From Mesorhizobium huakuii (GTDB taxonomy: Bacteria; Pseudomonadota; Alphaproteobacteria; Rhizobiales; Rhizobiaceae), in contig NZ_CP050296.1 of assembly GCF_014189455.1 (NCBI RefSeq), positions 3,902,001 to 3,966,000 on the forward strand: a DNA stretch of 64,000 bases, written 5' to 3'. Shown here piece by piece: positions 27,293 to 36,819 of the stretch (its first letter is position 1; each line of letters starts with the position of its first letter). A program made the translations under genes and the position numbers. A model generated the notes under the pieces. The model worked only from the letters and a program-made list of their open reading frames with translations. It searched no databases and was not told the DNA's origin.

Positions 27293-28084
27293 TCAATCCT
27301 TGCGGAAGACCAGCCTGCCGAGCCAGCCCGTCAGCATGGCCAGCGATATGGCGAAGACGCCATAGAGGAAGGAGTAGTTGTGGGCGACACGGAAGATCGA
27401 CTGTTCGAAGCCGGATTTGCGGATTTCCAACTGGGCCGAACTCTCCTTGATGAACAGGCCGCTCTTGAACAGGAAGGCACGTGCCTTGTGGGTCCCAACT
27501 GGCACATTGGGCGCCAACCGCACGGTGGCGCGGAACAGGTTCTGCGACAGGAACTGCACGCCGCCGACATTCTCGCTGTAGAGGCCGGTCGCCGACTTGC
27601 GCTCGCGCAAAGCCGTGGTGAATTCTTCGATCGTCGCCGGGCTGTCGCCGGCGTCGGCGGGCTGCATGTAGAGATTGGAGGCGCCGAGCGAGAGCTGCTT
27701 GTAGCTGTTCGGTTCGGTGATGTCCTGCAGCGGCCGCGTCGTCGCCACCGAATAGGACATCGGCACATTCTCGAAGGTTTCGGAGTCCAGATTGACCCAC
27801 ACGCCGAGCACCCGGTCCTTGCGGCGCACCACCACCGGGCGTGGCGGACCCTCGAGCACGACGATGACGTCGTAGCGCCCCTGGCGGGCGACCAGCGGGT
27901 CGGGATTTTCCAGCGAGCCGAAGATGGTCAGGTCGGCGCCGGAAAAGCCGGCGGTGATCGAGACATTGTCGGTGGAGAGACCGATCTGGATGCCTTCCGT
28001 CAGCGGCGTCTGTGCCTTCGCCGGCGCGGCGGCTGCAAGCAGTGACAGGACGATGGCGGCTGCGAACGCTTTCGGGCCCGTCAT
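27293..28084 (-). CDS. TIGR02186-family membrane protein (TauE partner)
   Basis: 263 residues: signal peptide (ending APAKAQ), a periplasmic beta-rich domain (TEGIQIGLSTDNVSITAGFSGADLTIFGSLEN, VVVLEGPPRPVVVRRKDRVLGVWVN) and one C-terminal TM (FLYGVFAISLAMLTGWLGRLVFRKD). This is the alphaproteobacterial TIGR02186/Alph_Pro_TM family, of unknown function. It overlaps the TauE/SafE gene by one base (TGATG), which implies joint action in sulfur-oxyanion export or sensing. Confidence 0.82.
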   Translation of the reverse strand: MTGPKAFAAAIVLSLLAAAAPAKAQTPLTEGIQIGLSTDNVSITAGFSGADLTIFGSLENPDPLVARQGRYDVIVVLEGPPRPVVVRRKDRVLGVWVNLDSETFENVPMSYSVATTRPLQDITEPNSYKQLSLGASNLYMQPADAGDSPATIEEFTTALRERKSATGLYSENVGGVQFLSQNLFRATVRLAPNVPVGTHKARAFLFKSGLFIKESSAQLEIRKSGFEQSIFRVAHNYSFLYGVFAISLAMLTGWLGRLVFRKD

Positions 28085-29007
28085 CAGTTGAGGCCCGCGC
28101 TGGACAGCGAATAGAGATTTGGCGGGGTGACGAAAAGATCGATGGCGAGCCGGATCGCCACAGCCAGCACCAGCAAGGCCAGCAACGCCCTGAGCTGCTC
28201 GCCGCGCAGTCTTTGGCCGGCCTTGGCGCCATATTGCGCGCCGGCCACGCCACCCGCCATCAGGATGAAGGCCAGCACGACATCGACTGTCTGGTTGGTG
28301 GTGGCGTGGACCAGCGTCGTATAGGCGGACGTGAAGATGATCTGGAACAGCGAGGTGCCGATAACGACATTGGTCGGCACCTTGAGCAGATAGATCAGTG
28401 CCGGCACCATGATGAAGCCGCCGCCGACGCCCATGATCGACGACAGGAAGCCGATGCCGGCGCCAAGGCCAAGCACCGGGATGACGCTGACGAACAGTTT
28501 TGACGCCCTGAACCGCATCTTCAGCGGCAGCCGGTGGATCCAGTTGTGCTGGCCGGATTTCTTCAGTACCGGGGCGGCACCACTGCGTGTGGCACGCAGC
28601 GCATTGATGCTTTCGACCAGCATCAGCCCGCCGACGGTGCCGAGCAGCACGACATAAAGCAGCGAGATGAACAGGTCGAGCTGGCCGAGCCGGCGCAGGA
28701 AGGCGAAAACATAGATGCCGGCGGTGGAGCCGATGATGCCGCCGGCGAGAAGCACGCCGCCGAGCTTGAAGTCGAGCGTGCCTCGCTTCATGTGCGAAAG
28801 CACGCCGGAGACGGAAGAGGCGATGACCTGGTTGGCGCCGGTGGCAACGGCGATCGCTGGGGGAATGTTGTAGAAGATCAGGAGCGGCGTGATGAGGAAC
28901 CCGCCGCCGACGCCGAACATGCCCGATAGGAAGCCCACCGCCGCACCCATGGCCAGCAGCACGAAGACGTTGACGGAAATTTCCGCAATCGGGAGATAGA
29001 TGCCCAC
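28084..29007 (-). CDS. TauE/SafE-family sulfite/anion exporter
   Basis: 307 residues with about eight TM helices in two pseudo-repeats, each with the family glycine motif (LSGMFGVGGGFLITPLLIFYNIPPAIAVATG and LSSIMGVGGGFIMVPALIYLLKVPTNVVIGTS). A cytoplasmic loop with basic residues separates them. TauE/SafE proteins are proposed to export sulfite, sulfoacetate or related anions. Its proximity to the SoeABC sulfite dehydrogenase supports a sulfite role. The start is a GTG at 29007 with a weak ribosome site, so the exact start is uncertain. Confidence 0.85.
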   Translation of the reverse strand: MGIYLPIAEISVNVFVLLAMGAAVGFLSGMFGVGGGFLITPLLIFYNIPPAIAVATGANQVIASSVSGVLSHMKRGTLDFKLGGVLLAGGIIGSTAGIYVFAFLRRLGQLDLFISLLYVVLLGTVGGLMLVESINALRATRSGAAPVLKKSGQHNWIHRLPLKMRFRASKLFVSVIPVLGLGAGIGFLSSIMGVGGGFIMVPALIYLLKVPTNVVIGTSLFQIIFTSAYTTLVHATTNQTVDVVLAFILMAGGVAGAQYGAKAGQRLRGEQLRALLALLVLAVAIRLAIDLFVTPPNLYSLSSAGLN

Positions 29008-29201
29008 CCGTCAGTCTCGATCAGTTTGCCTGTCGGCGAATACAGCCGTTATCGGCAGTCTCGCACCGAAAAGCCAATTTTTTCCTTGCGCCGACGCGGC
29101 GGCGGGGTCAAACCCCGTCGCCGCGCCGAAACAAAAAATATCTCAATCAGTTAACAGGCAAATGTGTGGCAGGAGCGTCGTGGAAACGACGCTTCTTCTT
29201 G

Positions 29202-32200
29202 TTATTTGCGCGCCAGCAGCGCCCGCACCAGTTTTTCATCGACGGCGCCGGTCGCCGGCAGCTTGTTGTCGGTCTGGAAAGCGATGATCGCGTTCTTGGT
29301 CTTCTCGCCCATGACGCCGTCGGCGCCGCCGGCATCGTAGCCGTTCTTGTTGAGGATGAGCTGGATGTTCTTGACCGCCTTCTTCATGTCGATGCCGGCG
29401 GTCGTCTGCGGTGTGCCTTCCTGCCAGGATTCGGGAATGTCGGCCGAATTGGTCGCCGCATTGAGCGGCTTGGCCTTCCACAATTCGGTCGCGGCGCGCG
29501 CCCGCTCGAGCTGCTCGGGCCGCAGCGCATTGGCGATCTCGTCGCGCTTGGCGGCCGCATCCTTGTCGCCGGTCTTGGCGACGAGCGCGAACCATTTGTA
29601 GGATTCCTCGAGGTTCTGCTTCATGCCGACGCCCTTGGCGGCGAGGATGCCAAGATTGAACTGGCTGTCCTTGACGCCGAGGTCGGCGGCTTCCTGGAAC
29701 CAGTGCGCGGCCGATTCATTGTCGGACACGCCATCCGCGGCCATGGCGAACAGCACCGCCAGATTGTGCATGGCGCTGGCGTTGCCCTGTTCGGCGGCGA
29801 GCTGGTACCAGGTCTTCGACTTCTTGATGTCGCGGGCGACACCGATGCCCTTCTCGTAGAAATTGCCGATGCGGTATTCGGCGGGCGCGAAGCCGAGTTC
29901 CGCCGATTTCTCGTACCATTTGGCCGCTGCCGCCATGTCTTCCTTGACGCCGCGCGACTCGGCGTAGCGCGAGCCGATCTCGAACAGTGCCTTGGCGTCG
30001 CCACCGGCGGCGGCATCGCGCAGCGCGGCCGGGCCGGCATCGGCCGGAATGTCGAACTTGGCCGCAGCTGCCGTCGTGGGGGCATCCGCTGACGCAACCG
30101 CACCGGTGGTGTCCTTGGCGGTGGCCTCGTTGGCCGCCGTTGGCGCGGCCACGACCGGCTGGGTATCGGTATCCGTCGCCTGCGCACCACCGGTGACAGC
30201 CGGCTCTGAAGCCGTCGTATCCATCGGGGTCGTGGCAATGGGCGCGGCTGGCGCCGGAGCGGCCGAAGCCATCGGGCCGGAAGAGGCGGCTGGCGCGGGC
30301 TCCGCGACCGGTGCTGTATTCGCCATCGCGTCCGTGTCCGACGGCATCGCCAGGGCGGTCTGCGCCACCATGTCGTCTTTGCTTGCGGGCACGGATGGTT
30401 CGGCCTGCCTGACGGCGCGGGCCGGCGCGTTGTCGGTCGCTGCCGGCTGGGCTTCCGTCTTCGGCTGGCTCGCCGTGTCGACGGATGCCGTTTGCACCGG
30501 TTGCGCGGCGACGATCGGTGCGGCGTCGTTGTTTGCCACCTGGGCGGGATCCGAGAGAAACGCCTTGCCGAGCTGCAGTCCGGCAAGCGCCAGCATGATC
30601 GCCGCCGCCGCCATCAGGATCGGCTTGCGCCGCGCCTTGAGCAGGTCGCCGATCCTGAGCGCCTTCACTGGCCCCTTCACCGTCGACTGGCGCTTCAAGG
30701 CGTCGGCCTCCGCGGCGGCAGCCTGGGCGGCGCGCCGTGCGGCTGCGATGAAATCCGATTTCGCGGCGTCGCTTTCGCTAGGCTTTGCCGGCTGGCCGCG
30801 CTCGTCGCGCACGCGCTTCATGATGGCATTGAGGTCGGGCGCGCCGGAGCCGGGCTCAAGCGGGCGGTTGGCCACTTTCGGGTCGAGCGGCTCGTCGAGA
30901 TCGACACTCGGTATATCGGCGCTGGGCGCCGAGCCGGCCAGCGGCGGAACGTCCGCCGCCTTCTTGCCCTTGAAGGCGCGGGCCAGCCCGCCGAACATCG
31001 ATTTGCGGCCTGCCGGCTGGTCTTTCTCGGCGATGGTGTCGGACCCGAGGGCGGCCATGGCGGCGGCAGCGGCGGCTTCCGCCGGCGAGCGCGTGCCCAG
31101 GTCGCTGCGTGCACCCAGGTCGCTACGCGTACCCTGTTCGTTGCGCATTATGGCGGCGGCGCGGCCATCGAGATCGGCCATGTCGCCGGTCAGTGGCATC
31201 GGCTCGTCGATATCCAGGGACGGCGCCTCGACAGCCATCTTGGCGGTCCGTGCGCGGCGCTTGCCGACGGCCTCTTCCTGGCGCGTATCCAGCAGCTCGC
31301 TCACCGCCTCGGACGGTTCGCTGGTCTCCAGCGAACCCAGCCTGTCGACGATCTTGAGCAATGTGTCGTGGATGGCCTCGAAAGTTCTCGAATTGCGCTC
31401 GTCGGAACGCCGCGTCAGCGTTTCCAGCGTCTTTAGATCCTGGGCGAGGCCGGAAACGGCCGTCGCGTTGGCGTTCGACCCGGCCAGCGAACGCACCGCG
31501 TTCTCGGCGGCTTCGCGTGCCGCGCCGAGGATCGAATCGCGGGTGCCGGCCAGCGTCTTCTCGATTTCGTTGAGGCGCGGGCTGATGTCCTCGAATTCCG
31601 GCAGTGGGGTGCTCGGCCTGGAAAGATGGGCGGACAGGCCGGCGACCTGTGCTTCCAGGCTGCGGATCAGCGCCGGATCGATGCCGGCCACCTGGGCCGC
31701 CGATGCGTCGAGCCGGCTGGAAATATCCTCGAGCCGGCTTTCCAGCCCACGGATCGCCGCTTCGCCGGCGGGATCGGGAGCGCGCGTCTCCATGCGCGTG
31801 GCGAGTGCGGTGAAGCGGGCGTCGATGGCTTCCATGATGCCGGCGCTGTCGATCTGCGGTGTCATGCGCTGGTCGAGCCGGTCGGCAACCTCGTCCAGAC
31901 GGCGCTCGAGATCGCGGAACAGCATATTGCCCTGTTCGATGGCGTCGCCCTGGCGGCGTTCCATCATGCCGGACAGCACGTCGAAGCGCTGCTCAAGCCC
32001 GTGGAAGATATAGTCGGCGTCGGGCATGACGGGCGCCTGGTCGATCTTGTCGGCGATGAGGGTGATCTGCTTGGCCAGCCGTTCCATTGCCTGTTCGGGC
32101 AGATTGGCGCGGCCGGCGAGTTCGTCGACCCGGCTCGACAGCGTGCTCAGGCGATCCATGACCGCATTGCCGGGGTGGTCCTGCGCCACTTCCTCGATCT

Positions 32201-33266
32201 GCCGGGCGAGCGAATCGATCCGCTTCTCGATGCGTTCAAAGGCTTCGTGGTCGACCGAATTGGCCTGTGCCGCGACGGTCGAGGCAACGATGGCGCGGGA
32301 AATCTCGTCGAGCCGTTCGTCGATCATGGCAAGCGTGTCGCTGCCGCGATTGTCCTGCTGGCCCGCGAAATGTTCGACGGCGCCGGCGAGCGTACGCACC
32401 TTTTCCTCAAGCGAGCGCAGCGACAGCGATTCCGGCAGGTTGTTGACGGCGTTGCTGATCTGCTCCAGCCGGTCGGTCAGGGCCGCAAGGGCGGGATCGT
32501 CGGAACGTTTGCGCTGGTCGGCGTCGACGCGGTCCTCGAAAGCCGTCCAGCGGCGGTCGAATTCGTCCCAGCGGCGGTCGACCTTCTGCACGCTCTCCTC
32601 GCGCGCCAGCGTGTCGAGCGCGGTCTTGACCTGCTCGAGCTCCAGCCGCAGCAGATTGACGCTTCTGTCGTCGCTCTTCTCCGAAAGCGTTTTGATGGCG
32701 CCGGAAAGCCGTTCGAATTCGACGCCGAGTTCGGCGCTGCCCTTGCCTGAAGCGCCCGGCTTGGCGTTCGCCTGGAAGGCGCGGTCGATATCCTTGCGCA
32801 GCGCATCGAATTCGCGCTGCAGGCCTGCTGTCATCTGGTGGCGCAGCTCCTCGCGCATGCCGCGCAGTTCGCCGGCGATCTTGCCGACCATGGCGACGCT
32901 GTCTTCCTGGCCACGCACGCGGTCGATGTCGCGGGCAATGGCCTGGTAGTTCTGGTCGAAGCTGGGGGCCGGGGCCGGGCTCTGCGGGCGCGGTGCCGGC
33001 TGCGGATCCTCGTACCAGCGCTGCTGCCCGGTTGGCTGGGCGGCGGGAGCGCGCGGATCGGTGGCGGGGTAACGCGGGTCGGTGGCGGGATAGCGCGGGT
33101 CGGCACCGTATTGGCGCGGAGCCGGACGTGCCGTCACCTCCTCGCGGGTCTGCCCCAGTCGCTGCTCCAGCGTCTCCAGCGAGCGGTTCAGTTGCTCGAG
33201 CGTGGTCTGCGGCCTGCGCTGCCTGCCGGCGTTGAGTGTATCGAGATAGGACCGCTTGCTGTTCAT
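29202..33266 (-). CDS. podJ: PodJ-like polarity protein: coiled coil, TM, Sel1 repeats, peptidoglycan-binding domain
   Basis: 1354 residues. Near the N-terminus is a short Pro/Arg repeat (RYPATDP twice). A very long cytoplasmic coiled coil occupies about 60-620, followed by a disordered region, one TM at about 880-905 (KPILMAAAAIMLALAGLQLG) and a Pro/Ala/Thr-rich periplasmic linker to about 1080. Four Sel1 repeats (about 1085-1250) and a C-terminal peptidoglycan-binding domain (GYDAGGADGVMGEKTKNAIIAFQ) follow. This is the domain order of Caulobacter and Agrobacterium PodJ. PodJ organises the new pole and positions CpaE in Caulobacter, so it may place the Tad pilus encoded at the start of this window. 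Confidence 0.8.
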   Translation of the reverse strand: MNSKRSYLDTLNAGRQRRPQTTLEQLNRSLETLEQRLGQTREEVTARPAPRQYGADPRYPATDPRYPATDPRAPAAQPTGQQRWYEDPQPAPRPQSPAPAPSFDQNYQAIARDIDRVRGQEDSVAMVGKIAGELRGMREELRHQMTAGLQREFDALRKDIDRAFQANAKPGASGKGSAELGVEFERLSGAIKTLSEKSDDRSVNLLRLELEQVKTALDTLAREESVQKVDRRWDEFDRRWTAFEDRVDADQRKRSDDPALAALTDRLEQISNAVNNLPESLSLRSLEEKVRTLAGAVEHFAGQQDNRGSDTLAMIDERLDEISRAIVASTVAAQANSVDHEAFERIEKRIDSLARQIEEVAQDHPGNAVMDRLSTLSSRVDELAGRANLPEQAMERLAKQITLIADKIDQAPVMPDADYIFHGLEQRFDVLSGMMERRQGDAIEQGNMLFRDLERRLDEVADRLDQRMTPQIDSAGIMEAIDARFTALATRMETRAPDPAGEAAIRGLESRLEDISSRLDASAAQVAGIDPALIRSLEAQVAGLSAHLSRPSTPLPEFEDISPRLNEIEKTLAGTRDSILGAAREAAENAVRSLAGSNANATAVSGLAQDLKTLETLTRRSDERNSRTFEAIHDTLLKIVDRLGSLETSEPSEAVSELLDTRQEEAVGKRRARTAKMAVEAPSLDIDEPMPLTGDMADLDGRAAAIMRNEQGTRSDLGARSDLGTRSPAEAAAAAAMAALGSDTIAEKDQPAGRKSMFGGLARAFKGKKAADVPPLAGSAPSADIPSVDLDEPLDPKVANRPLEPGSGAPDLNAIMKRVRDERGQPAKPSESDAAKSDFIAAARRAAQAAAAEADALKRQSTVKGPVKALRIGDLLKARRKPILMAAAAIMLALAGLQLGKAFLSDPAQVANNDAAPIVAAQPVQTASVDTASQPKTEAQPAATDNAPARAVRQAEPSVPASKDDMVAQTALAMPSDTDAMANTAPVAEPAPAASSGPMASAAPAPAAPIATTPMDTTASEPAVTGGAQATDTDTQPVVAAPTAANEATAKDTTGAVASADAPTTAAAAKFDIPADAGPAALRDAAAGGDAKALFEIGSRYAESRGVKEDMAAAAKWYEKSAELGFAPAEYRIGNFYEKGIGVARDIKKSKTWYQLAAEQGNASAMHNLAVLFAMAADGVSDNESAAHWFQEAADLGVKDSQFNLGILAAKGVGMKQNLEESYKWFALVAKTGDKDAAAKRDEIANALRPEQLERARAATELWKAKPLNAATNSADIPESWQEGTPQTTAGIDMKKAVKNIQLILNKNGYDAGGADGVMGEKTKNAIIAFQTDNKLPATGAVDEKLVRALLARK

Positions 33267-33720
33267 CGGTGCGTCCGTCTTTCAGATTGGCCGGCTTGCG
33301 ACCAGCTCCCCAAGTCCCTGCCGGAACGAAGGCGACCGCGCTGCCACGGTGGAAGACAAGCTTCCCGGGGGTTCACCCGCGCTCCGAAAAACCGTGAAAA
33401 ATTCGATACAGGATAAACACGGGTAGCCGACGCGCCCACATTTCCCCCAACGTGGTAAACAACGCGTTAACCAAGCTTAAGAAGTTGCAAGGACGTTGGC
33501 TGTCGCCGTCCGCGGTGCGGCATAAAGCACCTTCACAGAACGCCCCTTGCGTCATGAGGCGGCTATCGGTATAGAATTGACGTAAACGTAAAAGGCGCAT
33601 TTGAGTGTGCTGTTTGCGATTTTGTTTGTCGAAACCACGGCCGGAAGCACGCCCCCGCTTCCAGTCAGGCGACGCATGGTCCAGGACCGCGACGCCACCA
33701 GACGGGGAAAGCCAGTGACC
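33267..33720. other. 454-bp intergenic region between podJ and merR
   Basis: It holds the divergent promoters of podJ and the MerR regulator. The only clear element is the MerR-type palindrome at 33577-33594. The open frame of MerR extends back to 33601, but that part looks non-coding. TTAA pairs near 33467-33480 are spaced 6 bp, not the 7 bp of CtrA sites. Confidence 0.5.
33577..33594. promoter_or_regulatory. MerR-type operator candidate upstream of merR
   Basis: TTGACGTAAACGTAAAAG: an imperfect palindrome with ACGT half-sites. It lies about 130 bp before the MerR start codon and closely matches the site at 34914-34935 in front of the beta-oxidation operon. This suggests autoregulation. Confidence 0.6.
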
Positions 33721-34179
33721 ATGAAGCTTATCTCGGCCGGCGAGACCGCGGCCAATACCAATAATGTATCTGTCGAAGCCGGTGAGGATCTCGCTCGCAT
33801 CGGCGAAATGGCCAAGAAATACGGCGTGACGCTGCGCACGCTGCGTTTCTACGAAGACAAGGGCCTGCTCAACCCGCAGCGCGACGGCTCAACCCGTCTC
33901 TACACACGCCGCGACAAGGCCCGGCTGAAGCTGATCCTGCTCGGCCGCAAGGTCGGGTTCTCGCTGCGCGACGTCAAGCAGATGATGGATCTCTACGATC
34001 CGACCGGTTCCAACACCAAGCAGCTGCGGCTGGCGCTGGACAAGTCGGAGAAGCAGCTTGCCCGCCTGCAGAAGCAGCGGGCGCTGATCGACGACGCCAT
34101 CAACGAGCTCTCCGGCTCGATGTCGGCGGTGCGTCAGATGTTGGCCGAGCGCACGGCGCAGGCGAGCGTCGCGAGTTAA
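33721..34179 (+). CDS. MerR-family regulator, probable controller of the beta-oxidation operon
   Basis: 152 residues from the ATG at 33721 (GGGGAAAG upstream). The N-terminal MerR helix-turn-helix is IGEMAKKYGVTLRTLRFYEDKGLLNPQRDGSTRLYTRRDKARLKLI (about 23-70), then a dimerisation coiled coil (LRLALDKSEKQLARLQKQRALIDDAINEL). No metal-binding cysteines occur, so it is not a metal sensor. MerR proteins of the LiuR kind control fatty-acid and branched-chain amino-acid breakdown in proteobacteria. The shared palindromes before this gene and before the acyl-CoA dehydrogenase at 35020 support that role here. Confidence 0.82.
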   Translation: MKLISAGETAANTNNVSVEAGEDLARIGEMAKKYGVTLRTLRFYEDKGLLNPQRDGSTRLYTRRDKARLKLILLGRKVGFSLRDVKQMMDLYDPTGSNTKQLRLALDKSEKQLARLQKQRALIDDAINELSGSMSAVRQMLAERTAQASVAS

Positions 34180-34205
34180 ACAAGTCTGCTGAATTTGTAA
34201 CGATC

Positions 34206-34238
34206 AAAGCCGCGTGGCCATGGCCGCGCGGCTTTTTC
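34206..34238 (+). terminator. rho-independent terminator after merR
   Basis: AAAGCCGCG pairs with CGCGGCTTT around a TGGCCATGGCCG loop that can itself fold, followed by TTTTTC. It lies about 25 nt after the MerR stop. Confidence 0.88.
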
Positions 34239-34269
34239 TGTGGATCAGGCCAGCGCGGCCGCTCCCGTT

Positions 34270-34818
34270 TCAGGATACCTGCGTCTGAGAGGTGCTGATC
34301 CGCAAGCCAGCTGTGCCCGCGGCCTCAAGAAGTGCGAGCAAACTCCAGAATGCGTCGGGAGAAGCCGTTCCGAAGTCCACGCTCAGCGCCTTGGGCCGGA
34401 TGGAAAGGGAATGGATGATGTTGCCGAACTCGGCGCCCTCCACGTAACGCTCATCATCGGGGTCGAACCAGTGCTGGAACCAGGCACCGATCTGGTCGAG
34501 CGGAGACGCCGCGAGCGTGTGATGGATCACGACGTCATTCCATTGCAACTGTTCGATCAGGAGTTCGGCGCGACCAAGCCGACCCGATATAGGCTCGAAC
34601 GTGACGAAATCCGGCTGAAGCTCCGCAGGTTCGACCTGTCCGTCATTCTTGATAAAGTCGACGCAACAAAGCCCGCCAAAGAGCCCGCTCTCCTCACCGA
34701 TCTGGAATTTTACCTCCGGTGACCCTTGGACGCAGCTCCGCCGCTGCTCTTCGACGAACATCCGGAACTGATCTAGATAGTGGCTCTGGATGCTGATTAT
34801 GAATGCGGCAGGGTTCAT
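34270..34818 (-). CDS. hypothetical protein
   Basis: 182 residues, not recognised. It has a mixed composition with no signal peptide or TM. A Trp/Phe-rich stretch (SPLDQIGAWFQHWFDPDDERY) and a small cluster GGLCCVDF stand out. Base composition is less GC-rich than the neighbours. It runs opposite to the flanking merR and acyl-CoA dehydrogenase genes, and no partner is evident. I consider it real because it fills the space between a terminator and the next promoter and looks protein-like, but there is no motif proof. Confidence 0.5.
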   Translation of the reverse strand: MNPAAFIISIQSHYLDQFRMFVEEQRRSCVQGSPEVKFQIGEESGLFGGLCCVDFIKNDGQVEPAELQPDFVTFEPISGRLGRAELLIEQLQWNDVVIHHTLAASPLDQIGAWFQHWFDPDDERYVEGAEFGNIIHSLSIRPKALSVDFGTASPDAFWSLLALLEAAGTAGLRISTSQTQVS

Positions 34819-34913
34819 TCAGCGAAATTGCCTCGCTGCGAACGGATGGACAAGCGGCCTTTTCGAAATCCCGATCGGCCAGAGGTTGTCGAAATTTCTT
34901 TCGACACAATAAA

Positions 34914-34935
34914 TTGACGTTTACGCAAACGTCAA
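34914..34935. promoter_or_regulatory. MerR-type operator candidate upstream of the beta-oxidation operon
   Basis: A 22-bp near-perfect palindrome: TTGACGTTTAC on the left and GCAAACGTCAA on the right, with two mismatched positions. Each 16-bp half resembles the site before merR, so it may be two overlapping sites offset by 6 bp. It lies about 85 bp before the start codon of the first acyl-CoA dehydrogenase. Confidence 0.65.
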
Positions 34936-35019
34936 TATTTGCTATTGCGGCTTCGACATTGGCCCGCTTGCCGCGCACGGCTTGATTTCGGGGCCTAATC
35001 CGCATGGTGGAGGAAAAGC

Positions 35020-36810
35020 ATGCCGATCTACAGGGCCCCGGTCCAGGACACGCTGTTCGTGCTCAACGAGGTGCTGGGCTATCAGCGCTATTCGAACCTT
35101 CCCGGATTTGCCGACGCCACGCCCGACGTGCTGGAGGCGATCCTCGCCGAGGGCGCCAAGCTCGCCGAGAACGTCATGCATCCGCTCAACCGCGTCGGCG
35201 ATATGGAAGGCTGTGTGCGTCACGACGACGGCTCGGTGACGACGCCGAAAGGCTTCAAGGAAGCCTTCGACCAGTATCGCGAGGGCGGTTGGATGGGGCT
35301 GGCGGCGCCGGTCGAGTTCGGCGGCCAGGGGCTGCCCTACATGGTGCACCAGGCGGTCTCCGAATACATGGTCTCGGCCAACATGGCGCTGATGATGTAT
35401 CCGGGCCTGACCCAGGGCGCGATCGCGGCGATCATCACCCACGGCACCGACGACCAGAAGGCGACCTGGCTTCCGAAGCTGGTCGAAGGCGCCTGGACCG
35501 GCACCATGAACCTGACCGAGCCGCATTGCGGCACCGATCTCGGCCTGCTGCGCACCAAGGCGGTGCCGAACGGCAATGGCACCTACAAAATCTCAGGTCA
35601 GAAGATCTTCATCTCGGCCGGCGAGCACGACATGTCGGACAACATCGTGCATCTGGTGCTGGCCCGCATCGAGGGCGCGCCGGAAGGCGTCAAGGGCATT
35701 TCGCTGTTCATCGTGCCGAAGCTCAAGCTCGATGCATCGGGCAATCCCGGCGAGCGCAACACGCTTTCCTGCGGCTCGATCGAGGAGAAGATGGGCATCC
35801 ACGGCAATTCGACCTGCGTCATGAACTATGACGAGGCCGAAGGCACGCTGCTCGGTGAGGAGAATGGCGGCCTAAAGGCAATGTTCACGATGATGAACGA
35901 GGCGAGGCTCGGTGTCGCCTTGCAAGGGCTGTCGATCTCCGAAATTGCCTACCAGAATGCCGTTTCCTACGCCAAGGACCGCTTGCAGGGCCGTTCCCTG
36001 TCGGGGCCGAAGGCGCCGGACAAGAAGGCTGACCCGATCATCGTCCATCCCGACATCCGCCGCTCGCTGATGACCATGAAGGCGTTCAACGAGGCCGGCC
36101 GCGCGCTGGCGTTGTGGACGGCGATCAAGTCCGACATCGCGCATCGTTCCCCCGACGACAAGGATCGCCAGGCCGCCGAGGACTACACCGGCCTGATGAC
36201 CCCGGTGGTCAAGGGCGTGTTCACCGACAAGGGCTTCGACCACGCCGTCATGGCCCAGCAGGTGTTCGGCGGCCACGGCTATATCGAAGAGCACGGCATG
36301 AGCCAGTTCGTGCGCGATGCCCGCATCGCCATGATCTATGAAGGCGCCAACGGCATCCAGGCGCTCGACCTCGTCGGCCGCAAGCTCGGCCTGAACGGCG
36401 GCCGCGCCATCCAGGCTTTCTTCAAGGAGGTCGGCGAGTTCTGCGAGGAAAACCGCGCCGACGAGAAGATGGCGCCCTTCACCAAGGGGCTGAAGAAGGG
36501 CCTCAACGATCTGCAGGCGGCGACCATGTGGCTGGTGCAGAACGGCATGGCCAAGCCCGACAACGCCGGCGCGGCCTCGACCGACTACATGCATCTCTTT
36601 GGCCTTGTCGCGCTGGGCTACATGTGGGCGCAGATGGCCAAGGCGGCGCAGGGCAAGACCGGCGCCAACGGCACCCAGTCCTTCTACGACAACAAGGTGG
36701 TGACGGCGCGCTTCTTCATGGAGCGGATCATGCCGGAGACGTCGGCCCATCTCGCCCGTATCTCGAGTGGCGCGGACACGCTGATGGCCCTGCCCGCGGA
36801 AGCGTTCTAA
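35020..36810 (+). CDS. acyl-CoA dehydrogenase, long DmdC-like subgroup
   Basis: 596 residues, longer than typical acyl-CoA dehydrogenases (about 380-400) because of an N-terminal segment and a C-terminal extra domain (about 470-590). Family motifs are visible: [17 protein letters not shown] (flavin/substrate region), [43 protein letters not shown]. This subgroup includes 3-methylmercaptopropionyl-CoA dehydrogenase (DmdC) and medium/long-chain enzymes, so the exact substrate is open. GGTGGAGGAAAAGC precedes the ATG. It is the first gene of a five-gene beta-oxidation operon. Confidence 0.88.
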   Translation: MPIYRAPVQDTLFVLNEVLGYQRYSNLPGFADATPDVLEAILAEGAKLAENVMHPLNRVGDMEGCVRHDDGSVTTPKGFKEAFDQYREGGWMGLAAPVEFGGQGLPYMVHQAVSEYMVSANMALMMYPGLTQGAIAAIITHGTDDQKATWLPKLVEGAWTGTMNLTEPHCGTDLGLLRTKAVPNGNGTYKISGQKIFISAGEHDMSDNIVHLVLARIEGAPEGVKGISLFIVPKLKLDASGNPGERNTLSCGSIEEKMGIHGNSTCVMNYDEAEGTLLGEENGGLKAMFTMMNEARLGVALQGLSISEIAYQNAVSYAKDRLQGRSLSGPKAPDKKADPIIVHPDIRRSLMTMKAFNEAGRALALWTAIKSDIAHRSPDDKDRQAAEDYTGLMTPVVKGVFTDKGFDHAVMAQQVFGGHGYIEEHGMSQFVRDARIAMIYEGANGIQALDLVGRKLGLNGGRAIQAFFKEVGEFCEENRADEKMAPFTKGLKKGLNDLQAATMWLVQNGMAKPDNAGAASTDYMHLFGLVALGYMWAQMAKAAQGKTGANGTQSFYDNKVVTARFFMERIMPETSAHLARISSGADTLMALPAEAF

Positions 36811-36819
36811 AGATGGTTG

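Noticed and set aside
29094..29195. Strong terminator after podJ
   Set aside because: Two GC stem-loops (about 29094-29125 and 29175-29195) exist, but neither has a T run on the minus strand.
29992..32013. 673-codon plus-strand open frame inside podJ
   Set aside because: Its Ser/Ala/Arg-rich low-complexity sequence is the reverse of the podJ coiled-coil codons; no domain is seen.
33467..33480. CtrA box before podJ
   Set aside because: The two TTAA blocks are separated by 6 bp, not 7.
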